From assembly GCA_913030825.1 (NCBI GenBank), contig CAJWCU010000015.1:30479-94478 (forward strand): DNA of 64,000 nucleotides, read 5' to 3'. This document shows positions 33,726-41,952 of the stretch, piece after piece. The DNA is from an uncultured Rhodospirillaceae bacterium. Its GTDB lineage: Bacteria > Pseudomonadota > Alphaproteobacteria > Rhodospirillales > Casp-alpha2. Under the pieces are notes generated by a model. That model was not told the origin of the DNA. It saw nothing but the letters and a program-made list of their open reading frames with translations, and made no database searches. The number at the start of each line of letters is the position of its first letter. Position 1 is the stretch's first letter. Made by a program: the position numbers and the translations under genes.

Positions 33726-34790
33726 ATGAAATTCATCGTCCTCGACAACGACGGCATCGGGCCGGAAATCATGGCCGCGACCCTGCCGGTTGTGCAGAAG
33801 CTCGACGAAATGTACGGGCTCAACATCGAATTGGAACACATGGTCAGCGGCATGCGCGCCCTGAAGGCCGAAGGCCAGACCATCCCGCAGCGCGTCTACG
33901 ACGCCTGCGACGCCGCGGACGGCGTCCTGCTGGGTCCGGTGTCGTCCTACGAGTATCCGTCGGAAGCCCAGGGAGGGGTCAACCCGTCCAAGTCCTTCCG
34001 AAAGGTCTTCGACCTGTTCGCCAATATCCGCCCGGCACGCACGCGCCCGGGCGTGCCCTCGGTGGTCAAGCAGATGGACCTGGTCATCGTCCGCGAGAAC
34101 ACGGAAGGCCTCTATGCCGACCGCAATATGTTCATGGGCTCCGGCGAATTCATGCCGACCGAGGACGTGGCCCTTTCCGTGCGCAAGATCACCCGCGAAG
34201 GATCAGAGCGGATCGCCCGCCAGGCCTTCGAAATGGCGTTGGAGCGGCGCAAGAAGGTGACTTTCGTGCACAAGGCGAACGTTCTGCGCATGACCGACGG
34301 CCTGTTCCTCAACACCTGCATGAAGGTCGCCGAGGAATTTCCCAACGTCGAGACGGAAGAACTGATCATCGACGCCGCCACCGCGCATCTGGTCAAGCGG
34401 CCCGAGGATTTCGACGTCATCTGCACGACGAATGCCTTCGGCGACATCCTGTCGGACCTCTGCTCGGAACTGTCGGGCAGCCTCGGCCTTGCCGGTTCGA
34501 TCAACGCGGGCAAGGGCCATGTCTTCGCCCAGGCGCAGCATGGCTCGGCCCCCGATATCGCGGGCAAGGGCGTCGCCAACCCGACGGCGATGATGCTGTC
34601 GACGGCGATGATGCTTGAAGAACTGGGGCGGCGGACCTCGCGCAACGATTTGGCGCAGGCGGCGGCCTCCATGTTCAAGGCGGTCGAGACCGGCCTGGAC
34701 AACGTCGCCAACCACACCCCGGACCTCGGCGGCAGCAACACGACCGAGGGCTTCGGAAAGGCCGTGCTGGCCGCCCTGGACCAGGAATAG
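33726..34790 (+). CDS. Isocitrate/isopropylmalate dehydrogenase family protein
   Basis: A 354-residue metal- and NAD(P)-dependent beta-decarboxylating dehydrogenase. It begins with the family's DNDGIGPEI, has LFANIRPART, and the specificity-determining VRENTEGLYAD, which is the isocitrate/homoisocitrate/tartrate type rather than the VRELTGG of isopropylmalate dehydrogenase. Metal-binding aspartates are in FGDILSDLCSELSG, and GSAPDIAGKGVANPTAM is the cofactor region. Following a LeuCD-like pair, it would oxidise and decarboxylate the isomerised hydroxyacid to a 2-oxo acid. This makes a complete LeuCDB-like isomerise-and-decarboxylate set devoted to catabolism. Confidence 0.87.
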   Translation: MKFIVLDNDGIGPEIMAATLPVVQKLDEMYGLNIELEHMVSGMRALKAEGQTIPQRVYDACDAADGVLLGPVSSYEYPSEAQGGVNPSKSFRKVFDLFANIRPARTRPGVPSVVKQMDLVIVRENTEGLYADRNMFMGSGEFMPTEDVALSVRKITREGSERIARQAFEMALERRKKVTFVHKANVLRMTDGLFLNTCMKVAEEFPNVETEELIIDAATAHLVKRPEDFDVICTTNAFGDILSDLCSELSGSLGLAGSINAGKGHVFAQAQHGSAPDIAGKGVANPTAMMLSTAMMLEELGRRTSRNDLAQAAASMFKAVETGLDNVANHTPDLGGSNTTEGFGKAVLAALDQE

Positions 34791-34799
34791 GACAGGGCC

Positions 34800-35870
34800 A
34801 TGGCGGGGGAAGAACGCATCGCCGTTTACGGCGCTGGCGCCGTCGGCGCCTACGTGGGCGGCTATATGACCCGGGACGGTCGGGACGTGACCTTGATTGA
34901 TCCTTGGGAAGCGCATGTGAACCTTATGCGCGACCCGGGATTGAAGCTTTCGGGTTTGACCGAGCCGGAGAATTTTCAGGTCAAGTGCAATGCGGTGCTC
35001 GATGCCGACCTGCCGCCGCCGGGCGATCCGTCAGGAAATGGGGGCCCGTTCGACGTGATCTTCATCTGCGTGAAGTCCTTCGACACGGAAGCCGCCGCCA
35101 AGCGGATGAAGGCCTATCTGGCGGATGACGGCTTCATGGTCAGCCTGCAGAACGGCATCAACGAAGGCACCATCGCCGACGTCGTCGGCAAGGATAAGAC
35201 GATGGGCTGCATCGCCTCCGCCATTTCCGTTTCCATGTGGGAGCCGGGCGCCGTGCGCCGCAACGTCAAACTGGGCGGCACGGAACATATCGTATTCCGC
35301 GCCGGTGAGCTGGACGGCAGCGTCACGCCCAGGGCCCGGCGGATCGCCGAAATCCTGTCCAGCATCGACAGCGCCAAGGTCACGGAAACCCTGATGGGCG
35401 AGCGATGGTCGAAGCTGATCGTCAATTGCATGCGCAACCCGATCTCGGCGGCCTCCGGCATGGCGTCCAACGCCTGCGACACCGACGATCATATCCGCCG
35501 TCTCGGCATTCGCATCGGCGCGGAATCGATCCAGGTCGCCATGGCCGAGGGCTATCCGCTGGAGAAAATCCTCGGCATGCCGCCGGAACAGATCCTGGCC
35601 GCCGGGCAGGGCGATGCCGACGCCATGGCCGCTTGCGATAAGAAGCTGCTGGACGATCGGGCCAAACGGTCCGACGAACAGCGGCCTTCGATGGCCCAGG
35701 ACATGGTCAAGGGCCGCCCGACGGAGATCGATTTCATCAACGGCTTCGTCGTTCGCTCGGCCGAGGCCCATGGCATCGCCGTGCCCGCCAATGCGGGTAT
35801 CGTCGCCGCCATCAAGGCCATCGAAGCGGGCAAGATGACTCCGTCGCCCGAGGCCATCGCCGATATCTGA
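34800..35870 (+). CDS. Ketopantoate reductase family (PanE/ApbA-like) protein
   Basis: A 356-residue NADPH-dependent reductase. The N-terminal Rossmann motif is VYGAGAVGAYVGGYM, followed by ICVKSFDT and LQNGINE; the catalytic lysine is in ERWSKLIVNCMRNPISAASG, and QDMVKGRPTEIDFINGFVV is the C-terminal substrate motif. At 356 residues it is longer than PanE (about 300), with an insert near residues 245-285. In a catabolic operon it is more likely a 2-hydroxy/2-oxo acid oxidoreductase than a pantothenate enzyme. The start lies 10 bp after the LeuB-like stop. Confidence 0.85.
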   Translation: MAGEERIAVYGAGAVGAYVGGYMTRDGRDVTLIDPWEAHVNLMRDPGLKLSGLTEPENFQVKCNAVLDADLPPPGDPSGNGGPFDVIFICVKSFDTEAAAKRMKAYLADDGFMVSLQNGINEGTIADVVGKDKTMGCIASAISVSMWEPGAVRRNVKLGGTEHIVFRAGELDGSVTPRARRIAEILSSIDSAKVTETLMGERWSKLIVNCMRNPISAASGMASNACDTDDHIRRLGIRIGAESIQVAMAEGYPLEKILGMPPEQILAAGQGDADAMAACDKKLLDDRAKRSDEQRPSMAQDMVKGRPTEIDFINGFVVRSAEAHGIAVPANAGIVAAIKAIEAGKMTPSPEAIADI

Positions 35871-35901
35871 CGTCACCATCTGACCGGGGAGGGCAGAGAC
35901 C

Positions 35902-36957
35902 ATGACCGACCGTTACGCCGCAGGCGACCTGATCGCCGCCACCAAAGCACTTTATGAGAAGGCCGGTGCGGCCGCGCCCATCGCCCAGGCCATGGCCGAA
36001 ATTCTGGTCGAGGCCGACCTGCTGGGATATTCCACCCACGGCCTGCAGTTCGTGCCTGCCTATCTGGGCGCCATGGAAGGCGGCAAGACCACGACCGAGG
36101 GCGAGCCTGAGATCACCGCCGATCACGGATCGACCCTGGTCCTCGACGGCAAGGGTCTGCCGGGCCAATGGGTCATGGTGAAGGCGCTGGATCTTGCCGC
36201 CGAACGGGCCAAGACCAATCCTCTGGTCGGCGTGGCGATCCACAATACTGCGAACATCTCCTGCCTCGCGACCTATGCCCGGCGGGCGGCGTTGAAGGGC
36301 TATTTCGCGATCGTCTGTGCCACGGCGCCGGCCAACAAGGCGGTCGCGCCGTTTGGCGGCGCCTCGCCGGTGCTGGGCACCAACCCCTTCGCTATCGGCA
36401 TGCCGAGCACGGATCATCCGATCCTGATCGACACCAGCGCCGCCGCCGTCACCAACCGGTCCATCGAACGGGCGGAACGGCTGGGCGAGAAGCTTCCGTT
36501 CCAGGCCCTGGTCGGCCCCGACGGCCAGGCGAGCGACGATCCCGCCGTGTTCCGGGGTGAGCCAAAGGGGGCCATTCAGACCGCCGGTGGCGATTGGGGC
36601 GGGCATAAGGGGTTTGCCCTGAGCTTGATGGTCGAGGCACTGGCCTCGGGCCTGTCGGGCATGGGCCGGTCGGCGGACAAACCGCCCGCAGGCAACACGG
36701 TCTATCTGCAATTGATCGATCCGAACGGTTTCGGCGGGGCGGATTCCTTCGCCCGTGAAACCGGTGTCCTCGGCGATCTGTGCCGGGCGGCGACGCCGCG
36801 CGACCCGGCCAAGCCGGTGCGTGTGCCGGGCGACCGGGCGGCGGCCCTGTTCGCCGAACAGAGCGAGAAGGGCGTTGCCCTGCATCCGGAGATCATGGGG
36901 CTCGTGGCGCCGTGTCTCGAGAAATATCAGATTCCGGTGCCTAAGCCTCTGGGCTGA
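35902..36957 (+). CDS. Malate/L-lactate dehydrogenase family (Ldh2) oxidoreductase
   Basis: A 351-residue NAD(P)-dependent oxidoreductase of the Ldh2 family, unrelated in fold to classical lactate dehydrogenase. Family features are HGLQFVPAYLGAMEGG near residue 45-60, VAIHNTANISCL with the conserved His-Asn, FGGASPVLGTNPFAIGMPS and GGHKGFALSLMVEALA. Members oxidise L-malate, ureidoglycolate, delta-1-piperideine-2-carboxylate or (R)-sulfolactate. It is the tenth and last gene of the operon, with a GGGGAGGG ribosome site and a 31 bp gap. The choice among substrates cannot be made from sequence alone. Confidence 0.87.
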   Translation: MTDRYAAGDLIAATKALYEKAGAAAPIAQAMAEILVEADLLGYSTHGLQFVPAYLGAMEGGKTTTEGEPEITADHGSTLVLDGKGLPGQWVMVKALDLAAERAKTNPLVGVAIHNTANISCLATYARRAALKGYFAIVCATAPANKAVAPFGGASPVLGTNPFAIGMPSTDHPILIDTSAAAVTNRSIERAERLGEKLPFQALVGPDGQASDDPAVFRGEPKGAIQTAGGDWGGHKGFALSLMVEALASGLSGMGRSADKPPAGNTVYLQLIDPNGFGGADSFARETGVLGDLCRAATPRDPAKPVRVPGDRAAALFAEQSEKGVALHPEIMGLVAPCLEKYQIPVPKPLG

Positions 36958-36984
36958 TCCGAGGGAAGACGCGGCCCGCCGATG

Positions 36985-37428
36985 TCACGCGCCACCGGTG
37001 CTGGCGGTCTGGGGGGCATCCGTGGTCATCTCAGCGGCATCGCGGCTGTCACGAATCCACTTGCGCGCACTTTCAAGTGTACTGAAAATTCCCAGAACCG
37101 TATGCGGAGGCAGAGGATTGCGGCCCGCGTAGTCCTTGAAGATTTCCCGCATTTTTTGCGACTTCGCGACCAGGGCCACACGCGTCAGATTCATCCGGTC
37201 GGCATAAAGCGCGCGGTCTTCTTCGGCGATCGCGTCCGAGGTCACGTCGGGAAAGGCCCAGACGCTGTCCGAATCCATCTCCGTATGATCGAAGATATGA
37301 TAGCGGTGACGCGGCCAATCGGGATGCTCCGCGACCCCGCGGTTGCATTCCATCAATTCGAACGGTGCGACAAATCCATAGAGACGGGCATGAAGCTCGT
37401 CGCCTTCATCGATGATTTCGTACGGCAA
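36985..37428 (-). CDS. STAS/SEC14-like (SpoIIAA-like) small protein
   Basis: A 147-residue protein with TTG start at 37428, chosen because an AGGAGA ribosome site lies nine bases before it and the fold begins there; the open frame upstream is low in any family-like content. The strand-helix order YEIIDEGDELHARLYG, RYHIFDHTEM, NLTRVALVAKS, HTVLGIFSTLESARKWI matches SpoIIAA-like/SEC14-type proteins, commonly of unknown function. It converges with the Ldh2 gene and is divergent from the TAXI binding-protein gene. Confidence 0.65.
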   Translation of the reverse strand: MPYEIIDEGDELHARLYGFVAPFELMECNRGVAEHPDWPRHRYHIFDHTEMDSDSVWAFPDVTSDAIAEEDRALYADRMNLTRVALVAKSQKMREIFKDYAGRNPLPPHTVLGIFSTLESARKWIRDSRDAAEMTTDAPQTASTGGA

Positions 37429-37510
37429 TGCCCAGCGTCTCCTCGCTCCCCACGATCGAACGGCCGGGCCAATATTAGCCCATTGCGGAGGAAAACGCGT
37501 GTGATCGCCG

Positions 37511-37525
37511 ACACGGTTGCCGTGT
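37511..37525. promoter_or_regulatory. Inverted repeat upstream of the TAXI-TRAP operon
   Basis: ACACGG-TTG-CCGTGT is a perfect 15-base dyad in the 260 bp gap between the SpoIIAA-like gene and the TAXI binding-protein gene, 163 bp before the latter's start. Possible operator; no regulator can be named. Confidence 0.3.
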
Positions 37526-37688
37526 TCGCAATTCCCATCCACACAGGGTGGCGGAAATTGACCTGTTCCGCAGGGCGAAATCCCGAATTTACTTTGCACT
37601 GCACACATTTAGAGGCGTTGCTATTTCGAAAAGATGCGATAGGCTTCCCCCACTAATAAAAAACATAACCATCAACTAGGAGGCATTC

Positions 37689-38648
37689 ATGAAAGGCAAG
37701 ATTGCAGTTTCTGTACTCGCGTTCGGCGTTCTGGCCGGCGCGCAGGCGGCCAATGCGGACCAGTTCGTCCGCATGGTGTCGGGTCCGTCCGGTGGGTCGT
37801 GGTATCCGCTGGGCGCGAAAATTTCCCAGGTTTTCAGCGACGAAATCGGGGGCATCACCACGTCCAACACCTCGGGTGGCGGTATTTCCAACATCCTGTC
37901 GGTCAACGACGGCGATGCCGAAATCGGCTGGTCCTATGCCCATACGGCGTTCAACGGCTATTCCGGCAAGGGCAAGTTCAAGAAGGCACAGCCGAACGTC
38001 CGGCATTTCGCGACGCTCTATCCGGCCATGTTCCAGGTCGCGGTACGCGCCGATTCCCCGATCAAGACGTTCGAGGATATGAAGGGTGCGAACATCAGCC
38101 CCGGTAAAGCCAAATGGACGGGCACGGCCTTCGCCGAATCCATCCTCAAGGCTTACGGTTTCGGCTTTGACGACATCAAGAAGAACGGCGGCACGGTTCA
38201 TCACGTCAGCTACACGGAATCCGTCGCGCTGATGAAGGACAAGCACATCGACGTCTACATGGCGGCGACCTCCATGCCCCAGGCGTCGTTCCTGGAACTG
38301 GAGCACAGCCCCGGTATCCGCTTCATCGGTCTGCCCGATGACAAGCTGGACAAGATCCTGAAGGACAACCCGGGCTACATTCCGGGCATGATGCCGGCCG
38401 GTGTCTACAAAAGCATCGAGAAAGACACGAAGACGCTGGGCATCGTGACCAACATGGTGGTCAACAAGGACTTGCCGGACGACCTCGTCTACAAGATGTG
38501 CAAGAGCTTCTGGAAGAACCACGCGGTCTTCGCTGAGGTCAAATCGATCTGGAAGAGCGTGAAGCTCGAGAACGCGTTGGACGGCGCTGCCATCCCGGTT
38601 CATCCGGGCGCGGCCAAGTGCTACGCCGAACTCGGCGTCAAGAAGTAG
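37689..38648 (+). CDS. TAXI family TRAP transporter solute-binding protein
   Basis: A 319-residue periplasmic binding protein. Residues 1-23 are a signal peptide ending ANA. The mature start MVSGPSGGSWYPLGAKISQVF is the TAXI-family signature, followed by SNILSVNDGDAEIGWSYAHTAF and the GANISPGKAKWTGT binding loop. It delivers an anionic organic acid to the TRAP membrane complex encoded next. The ATG follows CTAGGAGGCATTC, a strong ribosome site. A perfect hairpin after the stop separates it from the membrane genes, suggesting it is made in excess. Confidence 0.92.
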   Translation: MKGKIAVSVLAFGVLAGAQAANADQFVRMVSGPSGGSWYPLGAKISQVFSDEIGGITTSNTSGGGISNILSVNDGDAEIGWSYAHTAFNGYSGKGKFKKAQPNVRHFATLYPAMFQVAVRADSPIKTFEDMKGANISPGKAKWTGTAFAESILKAYGFGFDDIKKNGGTVHHVSYTESVALMKDKHIDVYMAATSMPQASFLELEHSPGIRFIGLPDDKLDKILKDNPGYIPGMMPAGVYKSIEKDTKTLGIVTNMVVNKDLPDDLVYKMCKSFWKNHAVFAEVKSIWKSVKLENALDGAAIPVHPGAAKCYAELGVKK

Positions 38649-38671
38649 GCGGCGACAATCGCCATTGGTGA

Positions 38672-38700
38672 CGGGAATGCCGGGGTTTCCGGCATTCCCG
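38672..38700 (+). other. Stem-loop between TAXI binding protein and permease genes
   Basis: CGGGAATGCCGG (38672-38683), loop GGTTT, CCGGCATTCCCG (38689-38700): a perfect twelve-pair stem with no T-run. It is likely an mRNA 3'-end stabiliser or partial terminator that favours expression of the binding protein over the permease. Confidence 0.7.
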
Positions 38701-38767
38701 CGCCGATCCTGTGCGTCCGCCGACCATCCGCGGGCTTCCTCGAATTCCTGTTAAGCCGGACCGAGCG

Positions 38768-40798
38768 ATGACCGATTCCCAACCCCAGCTCAAGTACGAA
38801 GAACACCACGAACTCGGCTACCTTGAACGTCTGCTGTTGACCCGCGGGTTCGGCCTTGCCCAATGGGTGATGCTGGCTTGCGCCGTGATCGGCGTTTCTC
38901 TGGCCCTGTTCCATCTCTACGTGGCGGCCTTCGGCACGCCCGAGGGGCGGTCGTTCCGCTCCATTCACCTGACCGGGATGCTGATCCTGGCGTTCTGCGC
39001 CAAGCCATTGTTCCGCGCCCATATGTGGGACCCGATCGTCCAGCCGGGCGAAGGCGGCAACGGCATGCGGATGTTGGGCTTCGCCGTCGACATGGCGATT
39101 GTCGGCTTCGTGCTGTTCGCCCAAGTTTGGACAATCTACGACATCGAGGCCTTTCATCTGCGGTTCGGTGAAAAGGAACTGCCGGACCTGATCATCGGCG
39201 GCATCATGGTGCTGCTGGTGCTGGAAGCGACGCGCCGTGCCGTCGGTTGGGCAATGGTCATCATCACCGGCTTCTTCATTTTCCACGCGCTCTACGCCAA
39301 CTATTTCTTCGGGTTCTTTTACGGTCCGCCGGTGCGCTTCGGAAAATTCATCGACGAATTGTTCATGTCGTCGAATGGCATGTTCGGCATTCCGGTCCAT
39401 GTCTGTTCGACCTATATCGTTTTGTTCATCATCTTCGGCGCGCTGCTGATCCGCTCGGGTGCGGGCAAGTTCTTCATCGATCTCGCGGTCGCGTTGACTG
39501 GCCATCGGGTCGGTGGCCCGGCCAAGGCATCGGCGGTCGCCTCGGGCTTCATGGGGACCGTGTCGGGCTCCGCCGTCGCCAACGTGGTGACCACGGGCTC
39601 GTTCACCATCCCGTTGATGAAGAACCTGGGATATCGCGCCAAATTCGCCGCCGCGGTCGAGGCCTGTGCCTCGTCGGGCGGGCAGATCACGCCGCCGATC
39701 ATGGGCGCCGCCGCCTTCATCATGGCCGAATTCCTGGCGGTGCCTTACGTCGACATCATCGTCGCCGCCGCGATCCCGGCCTTCCTCTATTTCGCGACCA
39801 TCTACTTCATGGTCCATCTGGAGGCGGAAAAGCACGACATCGGCCGCATCGACCGGGACCTGCTGCCCAAGGCCGGGCCGGTGCTGCGCCGGGGCTGGCA
39901 TCTGCTGATCGCGCTGGCCGTGCTGATCTATTTCCTAATGGCCGGCTATACGCCCATGAAGTCGGCGTTCTGGGGCATCACGGCGCTATTCGTGCTGAGC
40001 TTCATCAACCGCGATACGCGGATGAGCCCGATGGACCTGCTGGCGGCCCTGGAATCGGGTATCCGCGCGACCATGCCGGTGACCATCGCCTGCGCCTGCG
40101 CGGGCCTGATTATCGGCTCGGTCTTCGTTTCCGGTCTGGGCCTCAAGTTCACCCAGTCTGTGATCGAGATTTCCGGCGGCAATCTGTTCATCCTGCTGGC
40201 GTTGACCGGCGTGTCGGCGATCATTCTCGGCATGGGCATCACTACGACGGCGGTCTATATCACCGTCGCGGCGCTGATCGTACCGGCGGTCATCAAGGCC
40301 GGGGTCGAGCCCATCGCCGCCCATATGTTCGCCTTCTACTTCGGCGTCGTTTCGTCGATCACTCCGCCGGTGGCGCTTGCGTCATTTGCCGCGGCGGCGA
40401 TCGCCAAGACTCCACCCATGGCAACGGCGATCGAATCGACACGGGTCGGGATCGCCAAATACCTTGTGCCGTTGGTCTTCGTCTATAACCCGTCGCTGCT
40501 GTTCGTCGGGCCGATGTGGCTGACCGTCTATTCCGGGGTCGTGACCATGCTGGGCCTTTGGATTTTGTCGATCGCCATCGAGGGATGGTACCGTGGGCCG
40601 CTGGACATGATGATGCGGGGGGCGACCTTTGCCGCCGCGATCCTGGTGCTATGGCCGCCGACGGGCGAGATATACGGTATTCCCGACTATGTCCTGGAAT
40701 TGGCGGGCATCGGTCTGGCGGCATTGCTTCTGGCGCCGCGCTTCCTGGCGGCGCGCAAGAGGGGCGGTGGACAAATGGAGGGTACGAGCGATGCGTGA
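38768..40798 (+). CDS. TRAP transporter permease, fused 4TM/12TM subunit
   Basis: A 676-residue membrane protein in which the small DctQ-like part (first about 200 residues, several hydrophobic helices) is fused to the large DctM-like part, the usual form in TAXI-type TRAP systems. DctM hallmarks are FGALLIRSGAGKFFIDLAVAL, KASAVASGFMGTVSGSAVAN, the hairpin region ACASSGGQITPPIMGAAAFI and ITPPVALASFAAAAIA. It uses a cation gradient to take up the ligand of the TAXI protein. The ATG at 38768 gives a polar N-terminus before the first helix. Its last eight bases overlap the next small gene. Confidence 0.92.
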   Translation: MTDSQPQLKYEEHHELGYLERLLLTRGFGLAQWVMLACAVIGVSLALFHLYVAAFGTPEGRSFRSIHLTGMLILAFCAKPLFRAHMWDPIVQPGEGGNGMRMLGFAVDMAIVGFVLFAQVWTIYDIEAFHLRFGEKELPDLIIGGIMVLLVLEATRRAVGWAMVIITGFFIFHALYANYFFGFFYGPPVRFGKFIDELFMSSNGMFGIPVHVCSTYIVLFIIFGALLIRSGAGKFFIDLAVALTGHRVGGPAKASAVASGFMGTVSGSAVANVVTTGSFTIPLMKNLGYRAKFAAAVEACASSGGQITPPIMGAAAFIMAEFLAVPYVDIIVAAAIPAFLYFATIYFMVHLEAEKHDIGRIDRDLLPKAGPVLRRGWHLLIALAVLIYFLMAGYTPMKSAFWGITALFVLSFINRDTRMSPMDLLAALESGIRATMPVTIACACAGLIIGSVFVSGLGLKFTQSVIEISGGNLFILLALTGVSAIILGMGITTTAVYITVAALIVPAVIKAGVEPIAAHMFAFYFGVVSSITPPVALASFAAAAIAKTPPMATAIESTRVGIAKYLVPLVFVYNPSLLFVGPMWLTVYSGVVTMLGLWILSIAIEGWYRGPLDMMMRGATFAAAILVLWPPTGEIYGIPDYVLELAGIGLAALLLAPRFLAARKRGGGQMEGTSDA

Positions 40799-41039
40799 GG
40801 TCTTTCTGGGAAAGCCGTGGCATTGGCTGATGGTCGCCGCGGCCGCCGGCCTGTTGGGGCTGATCGGCTATTTCAAGGTGCACGTCATCCACTTCAACAA
40901 TTTCGTCTGGGCGGTCCTGGCCATCGGCCTGCTAATGGTCGTCCTGGTCCTCAAGACGACCCGGCCGGACGAACAGATCACCCGTGACCCGCTGCCCGAT
41001 CCGGACGATCCCGCTTCGACAATGGAGACCCCGGACTAG
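40791..41039 (+). CDS. Small two-helix membrane protein overlapping the TRAP permease gene
   Basis: An 82-residue protein whose ATG lies inside the permease gene (ATGCGTGA overlap), so it is translationally coupled to it. Residues about 9-29 and 36-55 (FVWAVLAIGLLMVVLVL) are hydrophobic helices; the C-terminal 25 residues are acidic and proline-rich (DPLPDPDDP). No family is recognised. Coupling to the permease suggests an accessory or stabilising subunit of this TAXI-TRAP importer. Confidence 0.7.
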   Translation: MREVFLGKPWHWLMVAAAAGLLGLIGYFKVHVIHFNNFVWAVLAIGLLMVVLVLKTTRPDEQITRDPLPDPDDPASTMETPD

Positions 41040-41066
41040 GGCTTCTCGGTTGAGGCGAATTGAAAA

Positions 41067-41098
41067 CGCGGAACGTCAGCCGGCGTTCCGCGCTTTCT
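41067..41098. terminator. Bidirectional terminator between convergent operons
   Basis: CGCGGAACG (41067-41075), eight-base loop, CGTTCCGCG (41084-41092), then CTTTCT; on the minus strand the same stem is followed by TTTTC. The stop codon of the minus-strand dehydrogenase lies in the loop, so the hairpin serves both the TRAP operon and the convergent one. Confidence 0.8.
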
Positions 41099-41951
41099 GA
41101 AGTTCGGTGAAAATCTCGCGGAAATCTTCCGGCGCGTCGTCGCCGTACTTTTCCTTGAAGCCGAAATCGGCCAACCATTTCAGCCGCTTCGCGCCCGCGT
41201 CACACATAAAGGGCTCGTAGCCGATATCACGCAGGGTATCCGCGACCTCTTCCAACTCATGGCCGCGCCGCGCCCCGTGGATGGCCGTCCGGCCCATCAG
41301 GAAATGGGCGAGATCGTCGAAGTTCTTGCCCGCGTAACTGCGATTCATGGAGGCGAAGACCTCGTCCGCCACGCCGTAAGTTTCGGCGCCCAAAACGCAT
41401 TCCTGAAGCAACGCCTCCAGTCCCTTGACCAGGACCGATCGAAACATCTTGGTCGCCGCCGCGCGGCCGTATTCCGTGCCGAACTCGCGCATGTCGACGC
41501 CGTAGGGTTCGAGTGCTGTGATCACGTCGGCGGCGGCGGCCCCGACCAGCAGCATGGGCACGCTGTGGTTCTTGCCCGGCACGCCGTCCATCACCGCGAC
41601 TTCGACGAAGCGCGCACCCGTCGGATTGACGACCTCGGCGATGGCCTGTTTGACCATGGGCGAGGTCGAATTCAGGTCCATGTAGATCTGCCCGGACTTG
41701 AGTGTCTGCGCCGCTTCCTGGGCGACCTCCAGAGCTTCGGTCGCCGTCACGGTCGATAGGATGATATCGCAGCGGCCGGTCAGCTCGGCGATACTGCCGG
41801 CCATCTCCACGCCGTCGACCGGTGGCCGGTTGCGAATGTCGCGCGCGGCGATGGGGGCAGGGTGCCCCGCGCCGAGCAGCCCCTTGGCGATCAACGGCCC
41901 AGCCTCCCCGAACCCGATGAACCCCAGGCGCGGCGAGTTCCGGGCGGTCAT
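41076..41951 (-). CDS. NAD(P)-dependent oxidoreductase, 6PGDH-like with DUF1932 C-terminus
   Basis: A 291-residue dehydrogenase. Residues 1-160 form a 6-phosphogluconate-dehydrogenase-type Rossmann domain (LGFIGFGEAGPLIAKGL, YMDLNSTSP). The C-terminal domain, with YGRAAATKMFRSVLVKGLEALLQE carrying the conserved lysine and YAGKNFDDLAHFLMGR, is the DUF1932 type found in a subgroup of beta-hydroxyacid dehydrogenases. The start is 1 bp after the MmgE/PrpD stop, giving translational coupling. It likely oxidises a hydroxyacid made in the same cluster; the substrate is unknown. Confidence 0.83.
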   Translation of the reverse strand: MTARNSPRLGFIGFGEAGPLIAKGLLGAGHPAPIAARDIRNRPPVDGVEMAGSIAELTGRCDIILSTVTATEALEVAQEAAQTLKSGQIYMDLNSTSPMVKQAIAEVVNPTGARFVEVAVMDGVPGKNHSVPMLLVGAAAADVITALEPYGVDMREFGTEYGRAAATKMFRSVLVKGLEALLQECVLGAETYGVADEVFASMNRSYAGKNFDDLAHFLMGRTAIHGARRGHELEEVADTLRDIGYEPFMCDAGAKRLKWLADFGFKEKYGDDAPEDFREIFTELQKARNAG

Positions 41952-41952
41952 C

